DNA of 64,000 bases from Hirudo medicinalis (Eukaryota; Annelida; Clitellata; Hirudinida; Hirudinidae). This document shows positions 36,980 through 49,626 of the stretch, piece after piece. The stretch covers positions 1-64,000 of the forward strand of contig MPNW01000174.1 in the NCBI GenBank assembly GCA_011800805.1. The letters are read 5' to 3'. The translations under genes and the position numbers were made by a program. Every line of letters starts with the position of its first letter. Position 1 is the stretch's first letter. The notes under the pieces were generated by a model. It saw nothing but the letters and a program-made list of their open reading frames with translations. It was not told the DNA's origin and made no database searches.

Positions 36980-39900
36980 ATGGCAAGCACAGGCAATTCT
37001 GAGTTCGGCGATGACAAACTTGACCCACGCATAAAAGTGAGTTATTCATAAAGGATGAGCATTTTCTGCAATCAATTAAAAATCCTTACTTTTTGGATTT
37101 TTTCGGCATTCATACATGACGTTTTATAAGCTGTTAATTTTTTTGCTGTAACTTTTAAATATTATTTGTACAAGTCTGTTTTCAAGCTTTTCAGCCAGAT
37201 TTACAATAAGGTTTTTAAGATATTTATAAATATGGATATATTTATATATATATATCTTACCACTGCTTTGACATTGCTTCAATGTTTTCCACTGTTCAAG
37301 CATTTTCTAATGATATTTGGAGAAACAAAAAGAGTAAATGTATTGAATTATTTTCAGGGTGAATTGGATGCTCTCAATTCTGCTGCAGAAAGTATCAACA
37401 AACTAGAAAATGAAATTCAGGTTTAATTTTATATGATTTGACTTTAGCTGATTTCCCTTAGCAAGTTGTGCTTTTTTTCAGAAAGCAAGATCTTTATTTA
37501 AGAAGCACAAGATGGAATGTGCTAACAGTCTGCGGATGTTGTCCCACAAAATTGGGAAGAAAATGGTAGCACAAGCTCAAGGATTTTATGATGCTGTGAA
37601 GCACTTGAATAAGGTAATGGATTTGTAATCCATAATCTTGCATTTGATGATAGGTAATTATGTTTTGAATATAATTGTTAATTTAATTATGTCAGCTGCA
37701 ATTTGAAGCTGACAAGGCAGCATGTTGTTTCCAAAAAGCAAGTAGCTTGTATAAAACAGCTCAAGAAACTGTGAGTCTTGCAGAGCAACAGCTAACCTCA
37801 GAAGATGGATCAAAACTGGCATTTGATACTGCTTGGCAGGAAATGCTCAACCATGCAAATCTGAGGGTCAGATCCTTAATTTTAGTCATTCATAATTCTT
37901 TGTTAATAATGTCAATTTGTTTCAACACTGCTTTAATAAAGCTGTAGAAATAATCACCTTAATGTTAGACACTAAGTATGTACTTTTCACAGCCTTTTTC
38001 TGGTCAGGAGGGACAATTAACTATTTACCTCCAGAATTAAACTAATCAAAATATTGTCATTATATCTCCTATTACCAAAAAATTAAGAATGTTTGTGATT
38101 CTTCCTTCATTCATCTAGTGCTCTCAACAAATGGTTGCAATTATGCACCTCTATTTTTTCTCAGGTAATTTTGACCTGCCTCATACAACAGTTTTTTTCA
38201 ACCATGATAGACATTTTTGAATGAGTCATAAAGCTTCATGTCGCTTTCTATTAGTATGAGTTGATTTATTTATGAATGAGAAAGCGTTCGCATCCGGTAC
38301 TTCCGATTAATAAATAAATTCATGAAACTCTGAGAAGGAATTTTGAAAGGAAAGTTGAATGGCCCAAATTTTTCTGCTTTTGTAAAGCTTCTCAATTGTC
38401 ATAAATGTTGTCTCTTAGTATTGTTGACATTTTTCTAACATTGTGTCCATTTGAATAATTACAAGTACTAATCAATTAGCTCCATAGCAGAGCATTTATG
38501 TAGAAATCACATTAAAAGTTTTTTTTTAATTATATGTCAAGTATTTTCCAAATGTTTATTATTGATAGGTTTTTATGTAATTTACACACATTAGTTAAAA
38601 AATAAGTTGAGCACTAAAGTGTTAAGATGTGAAAATAACTCATGCAATTGCTAAATTTCATTTCGATTTGTTATTGTGTCGGTTTACTTCTCCTGAAATA
38701 ACTTAGATAATTTGAACATGTAAATTTTATAAAAGTGGATTCGCACTTAATCATAGGATGTACTTTGCCTGAGCTGCAGAACATAATTTGCAAGGTAAAT
38801 ATGAACAGCATATTAGTTAAAGTTACAAGAGATTTTAATCATTTTACTTCTTTGTAACTTATTTTATATTTCAGTATCGGTGGAGTTGATACATATTCAG
38901 ACAAAAATATGAGGGGGAGAGAATTCTTAAGTGATTATTAAATTGTTTTAAAGGGCTCAAGCTTAGGAGATGTTTCAATGGAATCGAGACATTTCCAGGA
39001 AGGAGGAAGCAAGAAACTGGGGAAGAGTTAAATTTATTATTCAAATTATGTACTAAACTATAAAAAATGCTGAGCAAAATTGTAGTGCTTAATAAATGTC
39101 AAAACACGGAAAAAGGTGAAGGTTCATAGAATTTAATGAGCACCAAGTTGAATGGAACAAAGCAAAGTTATCTATTAGAAATGTGAGAAGCAACATTATT
39201 TTTCCTGATGATGTGGTGATCACCAGTGTAAGGCAATTATTATATGATACTAGCTTTTTTAAATCGGCCTCACCGGTGATATTTTGAAACTCATTGTTTA
39301 TTCATCCCTTTATTATTTACATCCTTCAAATACAGCCAGTTACTTTCCCTCAAGGAAATGGATGATTAGGATGGCACCCCAACTGGATTTGAATCCGTGC
39401 TGTCATCGTGAGAGGCGAAGTCTCAAACATTAGACCTTGGAGAGCACAATACTCCTTGCTTTCAGTAGCTCTCAAGTGTAAAGTTCATATGCGATTTAGA
39501 AAAAGGTGAAAGTTGAAAACTGAAAGTAGCACAGTTGACCTAGGAATGACATAGACATGACTATATGTGCAAATTTCAAGTCACTACTATTCACTGTTTT
39601 GGAGGAGTTCTTGGGACAAACACATTTTTTATTTTCTGTTTTATGTTATGGATAAGTTACGTTATAATATTTATCATATTATCACATCCTTCCTCCACTC
39701 ACCTTGCATTTGATGACAATAATTTGTTTGATATCTTCAATATTCATGATTTACAAGTTGCACTTTTTGTATATTCCCATGAAAATAGGAACATGCACTT
39801 CCTAATATATTTTCTGGATTTTTTAATGTAAAACTTTCCACTATGTTTCTTATAACTTTGCAAATATAGTCCATAATTCTCCAAAACTACCTTAAAATTA

Positions 39901-41667
39901 TCTATTATTCAATGTTATGACCCAAGACTATGCTCGGCAATACCTATGGAATTTAGACTTATCTGTTCCTTTTAATTTTCTGTACGTACTGTTTCAAAAA
40001 TCCTGCAAGTTGTGTATACCGTGTGGTTTTTTTGCAGAATTACTCTCTTTACAATTCAGTAACTTCATTTAAACTGCTTTTATTTTGAGAGGCTGATAAC
40101 TGAAGCATGCTTTACCAAATCTTATAAAAATACTTTTACTTTTCATTGAAATGCGCATGTAGTGGATTACATGTATATATATATATATATATATTTGAGA
40201 TAATTTGGCAATAAATTTTCATCTGAACACTCTATTAAATGCTATGGCCCACTTTCTTTCATAACTTCTCAATCAATCTCTCCAAATTTTGCCATGTTGT
40301 AATAGAAAGTGGGCCATAGCATTTAATAGAGCTTGTTTAGATGAAATATATATATATGTAAAACACTCATATATGTATATATTTTTCATAGGTTCAATGT
40401 AATTGTTTATTTGTATGTTACCACAGTTCATGGAGGCTGAAAAAGAGAAGAGAGCCCGTGAAGATGAATACGAAACTTGCTCAAAAGAATGTTCTCGTCT
40501 ACAGCTTCAAATTGCTATCATGAAAAAGGACATGGCAAAAACCATTGAGAAGTCCAGGTTCACATTTTTCCACGTTGGATAAGTGCCTTTATGCTTTATG
40601 TTTCTGGGCTACTTTGATCAAAGTTTAATTTAATATTTCAGACCATTTTATGAAATGAAGCAGAAATTTGAAAAGAAATTACAGGTGTTTATCTTGGTTA
40701 TTATAGGTACTATTGAGAACTTAACCTAAACAACACTCACACAGATTGAAAAACAGAATGCAGAAGACCTACAATTGGCATTGATTTGCAGCAAACAGAA
40801 ATATAAGCTGGCTCTCATTAACTTAGAGCAAATCTCTGAGGAGATACACATGCAGAGGGACCGTTCTGAACTTCCACTGAGGACTCCAGGAGTAGGAGCA
40901 GAGTCAGATGCTTGCAGTGAACTTTCTGATATTTTCTCCACCAACTTAGGTTGTTTCCAAAACAATTTATGTTTTTCATGTGCATTATCAGGGGATATCT
41001 CCTTTTTTCAGATTTCATTTCTGATAACAGCAGCCAAATCTCAAGAGATGATTTTGCATCAGACTTTTGTCTCGATGAATCTTGGGAATCGGGTCATGTA
41101 GAAGAAAACGAAAAAACACTCAACAATACATTCGACACATTTTTTGACAAAGTCAGTAAGAAGTTTCAACGAAGCAGTTCCATGGGAAACCTTGCTGCAG
41201 GTTCACAGCTTCGTGTCCCTGGAGTGGAAAAGGCACCAAATGATGTCACTGGGCCTTTCACAGGAAATATTTCAAGCAGAGACAGTAACTTAGAAGGTGC
41301 TGAGCAACCACCTGAGCAGAGTGAAAGTTCAAAGGGTCATCCGACCAAGACCTTTAAAAGCACTATTTTCCTTCCCATTAGCTACCCCATTGATAAAGCC
41401 AGACAAGATGTTAAAAGGGCAACAATTTTGTCATCAGAAAGGGGAGAATCTTACAGACCTCAGAAAGGTCATCATGTTGATTCATTCCAAAGTGATTTGA
41501 AAAACTTGAAACAGTCTGAAGCCCACAAATCGCGGCAGTCTACGAGACTGAAAAGCAACTTGCCCCTAATAAAAACTCAACATCTTAAAGAACAAAAGGC
41601 TTACCAAATTGATAAGGGTTCTGAGTTTAGTTATTCACCAGATTTCACCAGGAAGGATAGTTTTTGA
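36980..41667 (+). CDS. SH3BP5: SH3BP5 homologue (Rab11 GEF, coiled coil)
   Basis: SH3BP5 family proteins are coiled-coil exchange factors for Rab11 (REI-1 in nematodes). Exons are 36980-37036, 37358-37420, 37482-37613, 37696-37866, 40427-40557, 40642-40684, 40745-40949 and 41012-41667, giving 485 codons plus stop with phases consistent. Conserved anchors are LDPRIKGELDALN at the start of the helical domain, ETVSLAEQQL, FDTAWQEMLNHANLR, PFYEMKQKFEKKL and KYKLALINLEQISEEIH. The C-terminal third is polar and poorly conserved, as in other members. Intron 4 is about 2.56 kb and carries repeats. The last intron is only 62 bp; without it the frame would end at 41101. Confidence 0.9.
39290..39590 (-). 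repeat. tRNA-headed SINE-like composite repeat (copy A) in SH3BP5 intron 4
   Basis: On the minus strand it runs from CTTGAAATTTGCACATATAG, through AAATCGCATATG and AGAGCTACTGAAAGC, to a tRNA-like block with a B-box-like GGATTTGAATCC (complement at 39385-39396). It then has a tail with GAAGGATGTAAATAATAAAG. The same modules in the same order occur at 51512-51830. Confidence 0.75.
40201..40346. repeat. short fold-back copy of the long-TIR MITE in SH3BP5 intron 4
   Basis: Two arms of about 50 bases are inverted repeats of each other (CTCTATTAAATGCTATGGCC on the left; GGGCCATAGCATTTAATAGA on the right), with only about 45 bases between. The text matches the arms of the 48.7 kb element, so it is a collapsed, hairpin-capable derivative. 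A (TA)n tract flanks each side. Confidence 0.75.
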
Positions 41668-44600
41668 CCATTTATGTGGATGCCACATGATTTGTTTTAT
41701 TTCTGATCTGCATTGGAGGTTTTAAGCTGATAACTGTGATTGAGTAAATTTATAAATAACAATATTTAACACTCACTTTATGATTCCTGTCTATTAGATA
41801 TCTTGTAGCTAACAATTTTAACACAGTTTGTTTTGTGGATTGGGGTGAATAATGTTGCCTGGAGTTGCTGCTTTTCAAAGTTGGACAAGGTTCTGAGACA
41901 GATAATGTTTGACTTAATACCCCTAAACTTTATCGAATTAGATGACCTAAGTTGGCTATAACGACAAGCGTTTGAGGATTTTTTGCCATGGAGCGGGAGA
42001 CATGCCGGTGCGGATTTGCTCTCATTAGCGAATGAAGAAAGGGTAAGTAAGGTCGGATAAATACAAAACCAGCAATAATAATTCGTTGTGGGGCCGCTCG
42101 TTTAATGCTGTAATGTGCTGAGCTGTAGGGTCGCTTCCTGTTTATGATTATTTTGACATGAACGTCCAACAGCGCTTCCTGAGGAGAGTAACATTTTTTT
42201 AAAATAAGCGGTAATTTATAAAACGCGATTGCGATAAAACTTTGATGACTCGGAGTTTGTGGAAGGTGATTTCGTGCGAGTTAACCACGCCAATACGCTG
42301 ATCTTAAAGTCTTCGAATATTTTGAATTTGTGAGAAACGGGGACGTCATTTCAGCTTTTTCCAGGATGTAAGCCCTCGCACAGATTGAGATGACTTTTTT
42401 TGCTTCTAGCCAAGAGGGCAAGAGACGTTGCACTACCAAATGATGTCCCTGATGAAACCAGGAAAAATACAAAAGCGATTGATTTTCAACAATAAATGAC
42501 TCAAAAACTTAGTAACTTTCCATAAGGACAGGTATTTCGACTGTTCAGAAAAATGCCGATGAAACTGTTAACCACTTTGAGATTTGATTTTTATACGACA
42601 TTTTATCATGTCCTCTTTGAATGGTATTTTATTATTATTATAAAATGTTATTAATTAATTAATTTATATTAGGAGGTTGCAGACATAATAACGTGTGATT
42701 ATTTTAGAGTAACTTAATTTCGTTCAAGCCAATTGCTAGTCAATAGATGACAACTGTTTTCTGTAAATTCAGTCAAACCTATATTATTTCATAAAATTTA
42801 AAAATAATTTTGCCAACATTTTTGTGATTGATTTTCTTCACGGCAGAAATCAGGAGTTAAGGCTCAGAATGTGAGAAGTGGAGTCGTTGCGGAAAGAGGT
42901 GCTGAAACATGGCAGGTTTCAACAAATGCGCGAATCTCTTATGTGCTCCAAAACCGTTCAACATTTTTCGTTGAGCTGCATTTGAATCGTTTGAAGAAAA
43001 TTGCGCCGACTTTTCACGAGCGCAGAATCGCGTCGTTTGTCTTGCGCAGTTAATAGAGCCCAGCTTGGAGATTTTGAATGTGGCACGAGAGTGGAGCCTG
43101 CACCTCCTATTAATAAAACTCCGCACACAAGACAATTTTAGACATTAACTCGATGTTATTTCAAAAATATTCCATGTTCTGGTCGTCGCAATTGCAATTG
43201 TTGAACATAAAAAGTAATAACGAATGAAATTAAGCGCTCCTATCCCAGCGGCATTTCGTCTTAGTGGGATATGAAAATCGAAATCTGAAGCAGAAAGTTT
43301 GAAATCAGAAAGTTGTGTAGGAGGGTCATCTGAAATAACATGGAACTTAAATCACTTACATCACTGGACCGTTTGACACCCAGGTGTAGCAGGCTTTGAG
43401 AGTCTAGCAAAGCGTATAAGACGGGGTTAAATTAGGCTGACATTGAAATTAATAGGCACAACTGAGGTCCTCAATACCGCCTGCTTTAGTTACGGGTCAG
43501 AAAGCGAATCTACTGGACATGTCATTTTTCTTATGACTTCGTTGAAGCTGTCTTGCTTAGAAAAACATCGTTCCTAGAAATTATTTGAAGAACAAATCAG
43601 GATAATATCGAACATGTCTTGACCAGAGAATGTCGATGTAAATGACCAATGTATTGATTGACGCCAGTTCTGTCGTCGGCCAATATCTGTGTGGAGAACT
43701 GCCGCCCATCGTCACTTCTTGTCTCAGATTTCATCGATGTATCATTGATTCCTAACAAGATAATCTCGCATAATATTTTCAACACTGCCATGTCCTGCGA
43801 CACTTTTTATGTCACATCGGATTTTGTTGGAATAAATGATTATTTCAATATAAATTATTATTTCAATATAGACATAAATTATGTGGATCTCTTGCGCCGC
43901 AAATATAGTGACATTTACTTGGGCAAGTAACAAAATTAATGGATTAGATATTTATTTCAATGGGTGAAATGGATCCGAGGAGCTGCTAAATTAATCAGCA
44001 CAAGCATCACTCATAATGAATGAGATTTTCATTCATTTTCATTCAAGCGACGCGAAAAACCCAGGAGATTTAAAAAGCGAATGTCGGCGAAAGACGCTAA
44101 ATTATTTACGATACTCAAATTAAAGCAGTTTGCTTTGTGTCTGCTCAGAGCTCAACTTAAAGGCTTCAATGGATTCAAGAAATCATGAACCGATGGATGT
44201 TGGAAATTTTTGTCCATTGAAACTCAATTAAGTTATGCAAATGTCCGTTGCAAGAGATACATTGATGATGTGACGTAAGTGATATCAATGAGCAGCTGGA
44301 GGGGACTCTCGGACATCTGTCGAAGAAATGTTGTGGTGTCCGATGTCTCCTTAACGAGGTGGACGCTGATTTTGATAATAAAAAGTTCACTTTTTGCATT
44401 TCATCATTCGAGCTCTTTCTGGGGACAAAGAATCATGAATTTGAAAAATTATTACTGGCCACTCGAACGCCATATGTTTGCAAATGAATGCACGCCCATC
44501 ATAAGCAGGAGGTCAGCAGTTGGTGAAATGTTTTTGCTGCCAATTTGTTAAATTAATGGAAATGTTATTTCGTTATGAAGTTATAAATCGCCTGTACGAT

Positions 44601-45432
44601 AATTTCTCGGTCGCTTATCGGCGCAGAATTCGTGTAAAATAAGCTCGGATTTATATGCACCATGGAACTGTTTATAACGAGCAAAATACTGGCGTCCAGT
44701 CTAATTGACTTCCACAATCTAACGCATCAGTGGCTGCATGACAAATGCTGCAAAGATAAGCAAGATAATTTCGCCAATTAATTGCTCGCGCGGACGAATT
44801 GGAAGCAGTAATTACAAGGAGCTCTTGATTGGTTGAAATTAAAAACTCTTGCATTTAATTTCGATGGCAGCAAGTACGGTGCTACGATGCTGTCGTGTGC
44901 CGCCATCTGATTGCAACAAAAATGCTTCAGGATCCTTTAATCCCGGAGATAAAATTCCAATGCTCATGCTGAAAGTGAACTAATGGCGTTGATAGAATCT
45001 ATGAATTCTGTTGATTATTCTATAATGCGCCTCGTTTGTCTCAAACTTATCGAAAGGAAAAAGACATTCGGCCATGGCGTAGGGGAAGTTTAATTTTTAT
45101 TAAAATCCAGGCTTCGAATAGCAGCAGCATATGGGCCCTCTTCAGCTCGACTGATTCTTGATTCCTATCCCGCTTTTGACTTGTTCGGCTTATGCGAGGA
45201 TTAATGTACGGAGGGAAACAAATAAATTAACATAGAGAAGGGATTAAGTGACGATAAATTTTTTGCTTTTCCGCCACCGACGCTGTAAACGTTTGCAGCG
45301 TCTCGTTCAATTATCCATCAAGTTGCTGAGATGATCTCTGAGAGGAATTTATTTTACATCAAAATCGAGTTCCTTCTCGACGATTGCATAGAGACAAATT
45401 TGAACGTCAATGAAATAAAACTTTGATTGCCT
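41668..45432. other. gene-free stretch between SH3BP5 and the Unc-4 homeobox gene
   Basis: About 3.8 kb with no convincing reading frame and fewer transposon signatures than the rest of the window. As it lies downstream of a developmental homeobox gene, it may hold enhancers, but I see no specific site that proves this. Confidence 0.4.
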
Positions 45433-46965
45433 TCAATCGTTTCGATCGCTTTCGTCGGTTAAGTTGTTCTGTTTCTTGGAAGTTTTCAAAATACTCCAAA
45501 TGCTGAAGGAGTTCTTCTGTGCCTCCGACTTCTGTTCGTCTTCGTGACGAGAAAAACTGAGCCCGGCATTGGAGTCGAATGATTTCGAGCAGTCACTCAA
45601 ATATTCGAGATTTCTTCTCTCTCCGCTCGATTCTCCGAAACACTTGCGCGTCGTGCTCAAAGAATCACCCCAGAAACGAAATAGGTTCTTTTTGCTTTGA
45701 ACTCCGACAAAGTTTTCGGAGTTGGATTCCTTTCTCTGCTGGAGGATGAGCTTCCTGATTTCGTTTTTATGGAGACGTTCTTCTTGCTTCTTTCGCTTTT
45801 TGTCTAATCTTTCCCGCTCCTTCCGCTGGAGTTCTTCCGGAGGAATTGGATCTCCGCTGCAGGTTTGGGGGTGGCAGTTATGGGCGGGTCTACCGGGACC
45901 CTTCTTGGTGTTTTCTCGTTTGCGCCATTTTGCACGTCTGTTTTGAAACCACACCTGATAAGAAATGAAAGCTTCTTCAGATTCACATAAAACTTCTCAG
46001 AGTTGTCACGTGACGGACATGTGCGCTGGTTTCGTCCGAATGAATTTGCAATGTTAAATAAACACGTGCCGATGTTGCGGTCTCCTGGGCGAAGGAAGCT
46101 CATTAATTTTAATAAATTAGGCCGTCAACATCGTCGCAGTAATAAATTTTTGACCCAAATTGAGTTTTCGGCGGTCGAAATAGAAAATGAGCTCAGCAGC
46201 TCCTGAGAGACCTAGCAGGTCCCTATCGAGATAATAAAACCAGCCAATAAATGGCTCCGACACAGATAGGCATGTCATCGCAGCTTTTGAAAATAATTTC
46301 ACCTTCAAACTATTGATTTAAATCTTTACTGCTCCCTTATTTGATCACCTCGACATTAATAAATGTGACATCAAATGAATTCAGCGTTGACATCGGATGA
46401 AAACATTTTATTTAAATCGAGGTTCTTTAACCTGGATGCGAGACTCCGCAAGATCCAGCTTCAAGGCGAGGGATTCCCTCATGAAGACGTCTGGGTAGTG
46501 ACTGTCCATGAAGGACTCCTCCAATTCCTGAAGCTGCCATGACGTGAAGTTGGTTCTCGTCCTCCGACGCTTCTGGGCATCTGAACCGCTTTTGAACTCG
46601 CAACTCGACAGGGAGTCTAAACAATCAGAAGGCACATCAAAGCTCACAGTTACTTGGCCGAAGAGAGCCGGCAAACTACCTGACTGGTCCATCACTGCCA
46701 TGGAGGACTTGGATGAAAGTGGAGTGGTGCGATGATTGTCGAGAGCATCCTGACCTGAGAGCAGGTGGTCTACGGAGAAACTGTTTGAGTTGGCATTCGT
46801 TTTATCTGAGTCGATTCTGTACTGATATCCTTTGTTGAAATCATTGTTTTGATGGTAAGGATGGATGAGGGAGCTCAGGTAGGAGTTGTACGCTTGAGCG
46901 TGGAAAAAACTCCCGAGGTTGTTTGAATTTGCCATGTTTAAAAAAAATCTCATATCCATCGCCAT
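45433..46965 (-). CDS. UNCX: Unc-4/UNCX paired-like homeodomain transcription factor
   Basis: Two exons, 46965-46432 and 45954-45433, give 351 codons. The homeodomain spans about residues 133-192 ([17 protein letters not shown] ... [17 protein letters not shown]) with Gln at position 50. The intron falls between homeodomain residues 46 and 47, the ancient site in paired-like genes. Immediately C-terminal is the Unc-4 signature [20 protein letters not shown] followed by a basic helix. Near the C-terminus (about 328-335) FSIWSILK fits an eh1 motif for Groucho co-repressor binding, in line with Unc-4 acting as a repressor in neurons. Two further ATGs follow within the first 11 residues, so the exact start is uncertain. 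Confidence 0.92.
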
Positions 46966-48480
46966 GTAGGTTTACCTTAAGCGACACCTACTTTGAGAGG
47001 TGTATTGGCGTTCGAAGCATTTCAGAAGGAAGATAAAATGGCGAAGAGCTATCTAATTTAATCGTATAATTTGAAGGCGAGATTATTCAAACAATTGTTC
47101 TCCAATGAGTAGCGCTCAATTCTATGTCTCATTCACTCATCGATTCTTGTTATTTCCCCCCGTCGTTCTGCGTTGGCCAATAACATTCGAGAACTGACCC
47201 ATGGGCGGAGTCAAACGAATGTAGGACTTTTTCTATGGCGGACGAGCACAGACATCTCTCACTCGTGCGCATTTAAACATCGACGTTTTATTTTTGTCTC
47301 CCAATTCATTAGACGACGTTCTGGTGCATTCCATTGAAGTTTCTTCTGCTCGAGATTTCGGAAGCAAACTTTGCTTTCCTTCAGTCATTTCAATCACAGA
47401 AACATGCTGACCGAGAATTATAAGTTTTTAAACTTTTGAATTCTAATTTACACATTTGTTTGTCACATATTTTAACCCAGCAAGCGAAGTTTAATTTTGA
47501 TTCAGTTTAAAATGTGTTGCTTTGATATTTCATTAATTGAGATGCAGCAGAAACATTTCGGAAGTATTTCCTGATGTCAAAATATAGAATGTTGGTCTCT
47601 TATTTTCTCATTTTTCTTTTTAACCCTTCTTTTTCAATGTCGCCAGAAGTCGTTTTTTAACGATTAGCTAATTAACTTAATAACGACTTGAGGACATTAT
47701 TTAATAACATATAAACATAAATGTCATTAAATATAAGTGAATCATACTATTTAAGACAATAATTCACATTTCAATCATCATTCCATAAAATTTAAAATCA
47801 AATTGATAGGATGAGTTGTGAGCTTTGCAGTGACAGTTTCATCTGTGCAGAGACATCTGGCGTTTAAATTTATGACTAATGGAGTTGCTTTATAACCTGA
47901 GTTCGGACGAAACACGAAACTTACAAAGAACACCATTTATAATTACATCCTATGTTATTTAAGATCTCTAACTTCAATACCAAAGTAGTAGTTTCATTTT
48001 TTCCCTTTCACTTGCTTAATATTGCAAGTTTATACTTAAGACATGCCCCCACGTGATTTTTAAAATCTGAAAAGTCCAGAGACGTCGTTTGGAATGCACC
48101 ACCACCGATGAAACATTCCTGTCGGGGCAGATGACCAGAACTGTGTCCAGTTCAGAGGATGAACTGGCGCAGTATCTCGAGCAGATAACTGACGCTGTGG
48201 ATGTGCTCTCATAGTGGAAACTGAACCGAAAAAACTTTCCGAAGATGGCACAACTTGTCAAAAAAATAATGGCAACAGCACGCAATTGAACGCCTATTTT
48301 CAACATGTGGTGTTTTGCTATCCGATAGACGTTGTCCGATCAACGCATCAACACATAAGGTGCTTATTTATCTAAAATATAACATGCACATTTGAAATAT
48401 TTTTTAAAACGAATGACGCAATTTTTCTTGCACTGTTTTGTATTTCAAATATTTGCGAATTTCACAATATGTCGTTTCAA
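46966..48480. other. 5' flank of Unc-4 and intergenic
   Basis: No gene is visible. A CCAAT-type box (GCCAATAACATTCG) stands near 47174, and the first 400 bases are GC-richer than surroundings, which would suit a promoter region, but no TATA box is evident. Confidence 0.35.
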
Positions 48481-48608
48481 GAACCCGAACTGATCAGAAC
48501 AGAACCGAACCCGTGTTTGCAAAGAACTCGAACCGAACTAGAAAAAAGAATTAAGAAAAAATTTGACAAGAACCCTCTAATCGAACCGAACTGGAACCCA
48601 TCTCTAGT
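48480..48608. repeat. GAACCGAAC-rich MITE-type terminus
   Basis: A ladder of GAACCGAAC variants ends in GGAACCCATCTCTAG, a common end of non-autonomous DNA elements. No partner terminus was recognised. Confidence 0.4.
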
Positions 48609-48694
48609 TAAATCCTAAGTTACCTATTATAAGATCTTAGATATATATAAGATATATCTGTAATATACATACATATATATATGTATATATTCCT

Positions 48695-49095
48695 TATTGC
48701 ATTTATTTTTAGGTAATTTGGCAATAAATTCTCCTCTAAGCAAGCTCTATTAAATACTACGGCCCACTTTCTATTACAACATTTCTCAACCAGCCTCTCC
48801 ACTTTTCGCCATTTTGAAGCAAACCACATCAGTTAGTAAATTTTAAATTTTAGTCGCATCTGTCCTTGGATGTATCTGTTTAAACACATTTACATGACAT
48901 TAACACAGGGTTCCGACGATGGCAGAAGCCGAAGCTAGCCAACCCCGACAAATAAAGTGTCATTTCAAAGTTTATGTGGTTTGGTAAGCGATTTTGCTTC
49001 AAAATGGCGAAAAGTGGAGAGACCGATTGAGAAATGTCGAAATAGAAAGTAGGTAGTATTTAATAGAGCTTACTTAGAGGAAAATTTATTGCATT
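48695..49095. mobile_element. full-length long-TIR MITE (about 400 bp)
   Basis: Left arm about 48722-48826 and right arm about 48982-49092 are imperfect inverted repeats of about 105-110 bases. Both carry CTCTATTAAATACTAC, a CCCACTTTCTAT-like block and CTCTCCACTTTTCGCCATTT. About 150 unrelated bases lie between, including TGTCATTTCAAAGTTTATG. No ORF. Partial copies stand at 17.3 and 40.2 kb, so it is a dispersed family. Confidence 0.8.
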
Positions 49096-49626
49096 TATAT
49101 TTATATATATATAAAAATATATATTCACTTTTTAATGACCTAACGATTTGAAACTATAAATTTACAGGTGAAATTAATTAAATTTTGAACATGAGTAATT
49201 AATTATTTATAAAAGCTATTGAAATATTTTTACCTGTAAAAGAACCACACACAAACTTTTCATATTTCAGTTAAATAAATTTTGTTTTAAATTTAAATCA
49301 TTTGCAAATGTAAAACTTATAAAGATTAAATTTGATTTTGAAGGGTCAACGCTCTTTTCAAGGTTGATATTTTTATTCGGTAATCGTTCTCGTGTATTAT
49401 ATGCTTCTTGGGTCGGTGTTTAGGATTACGATTTTGTGCTTGTACTTCACTCTTCAAGCGTTTTCGAGTTATTCGGTGACATATTATATATTATATAATT
49501 CTTAAACGATAGTTATGAAGTGATTGTAATTGCATGTTTTCGTTCCATGACTTTTCCATGGATTGCATTTATGACACAATTTATAATTTTGTTGCATCAT
49601 GTATTAAATTGTTAGTAGATGCGAAG

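Noticed and set aside
40950..41101. Unspliced C-terminus for SH3BP5
   Set aside because: Removing the 62-bp intron opens a further 218 codons in phase with a coherent polar tail, while read-through stops at 41101.
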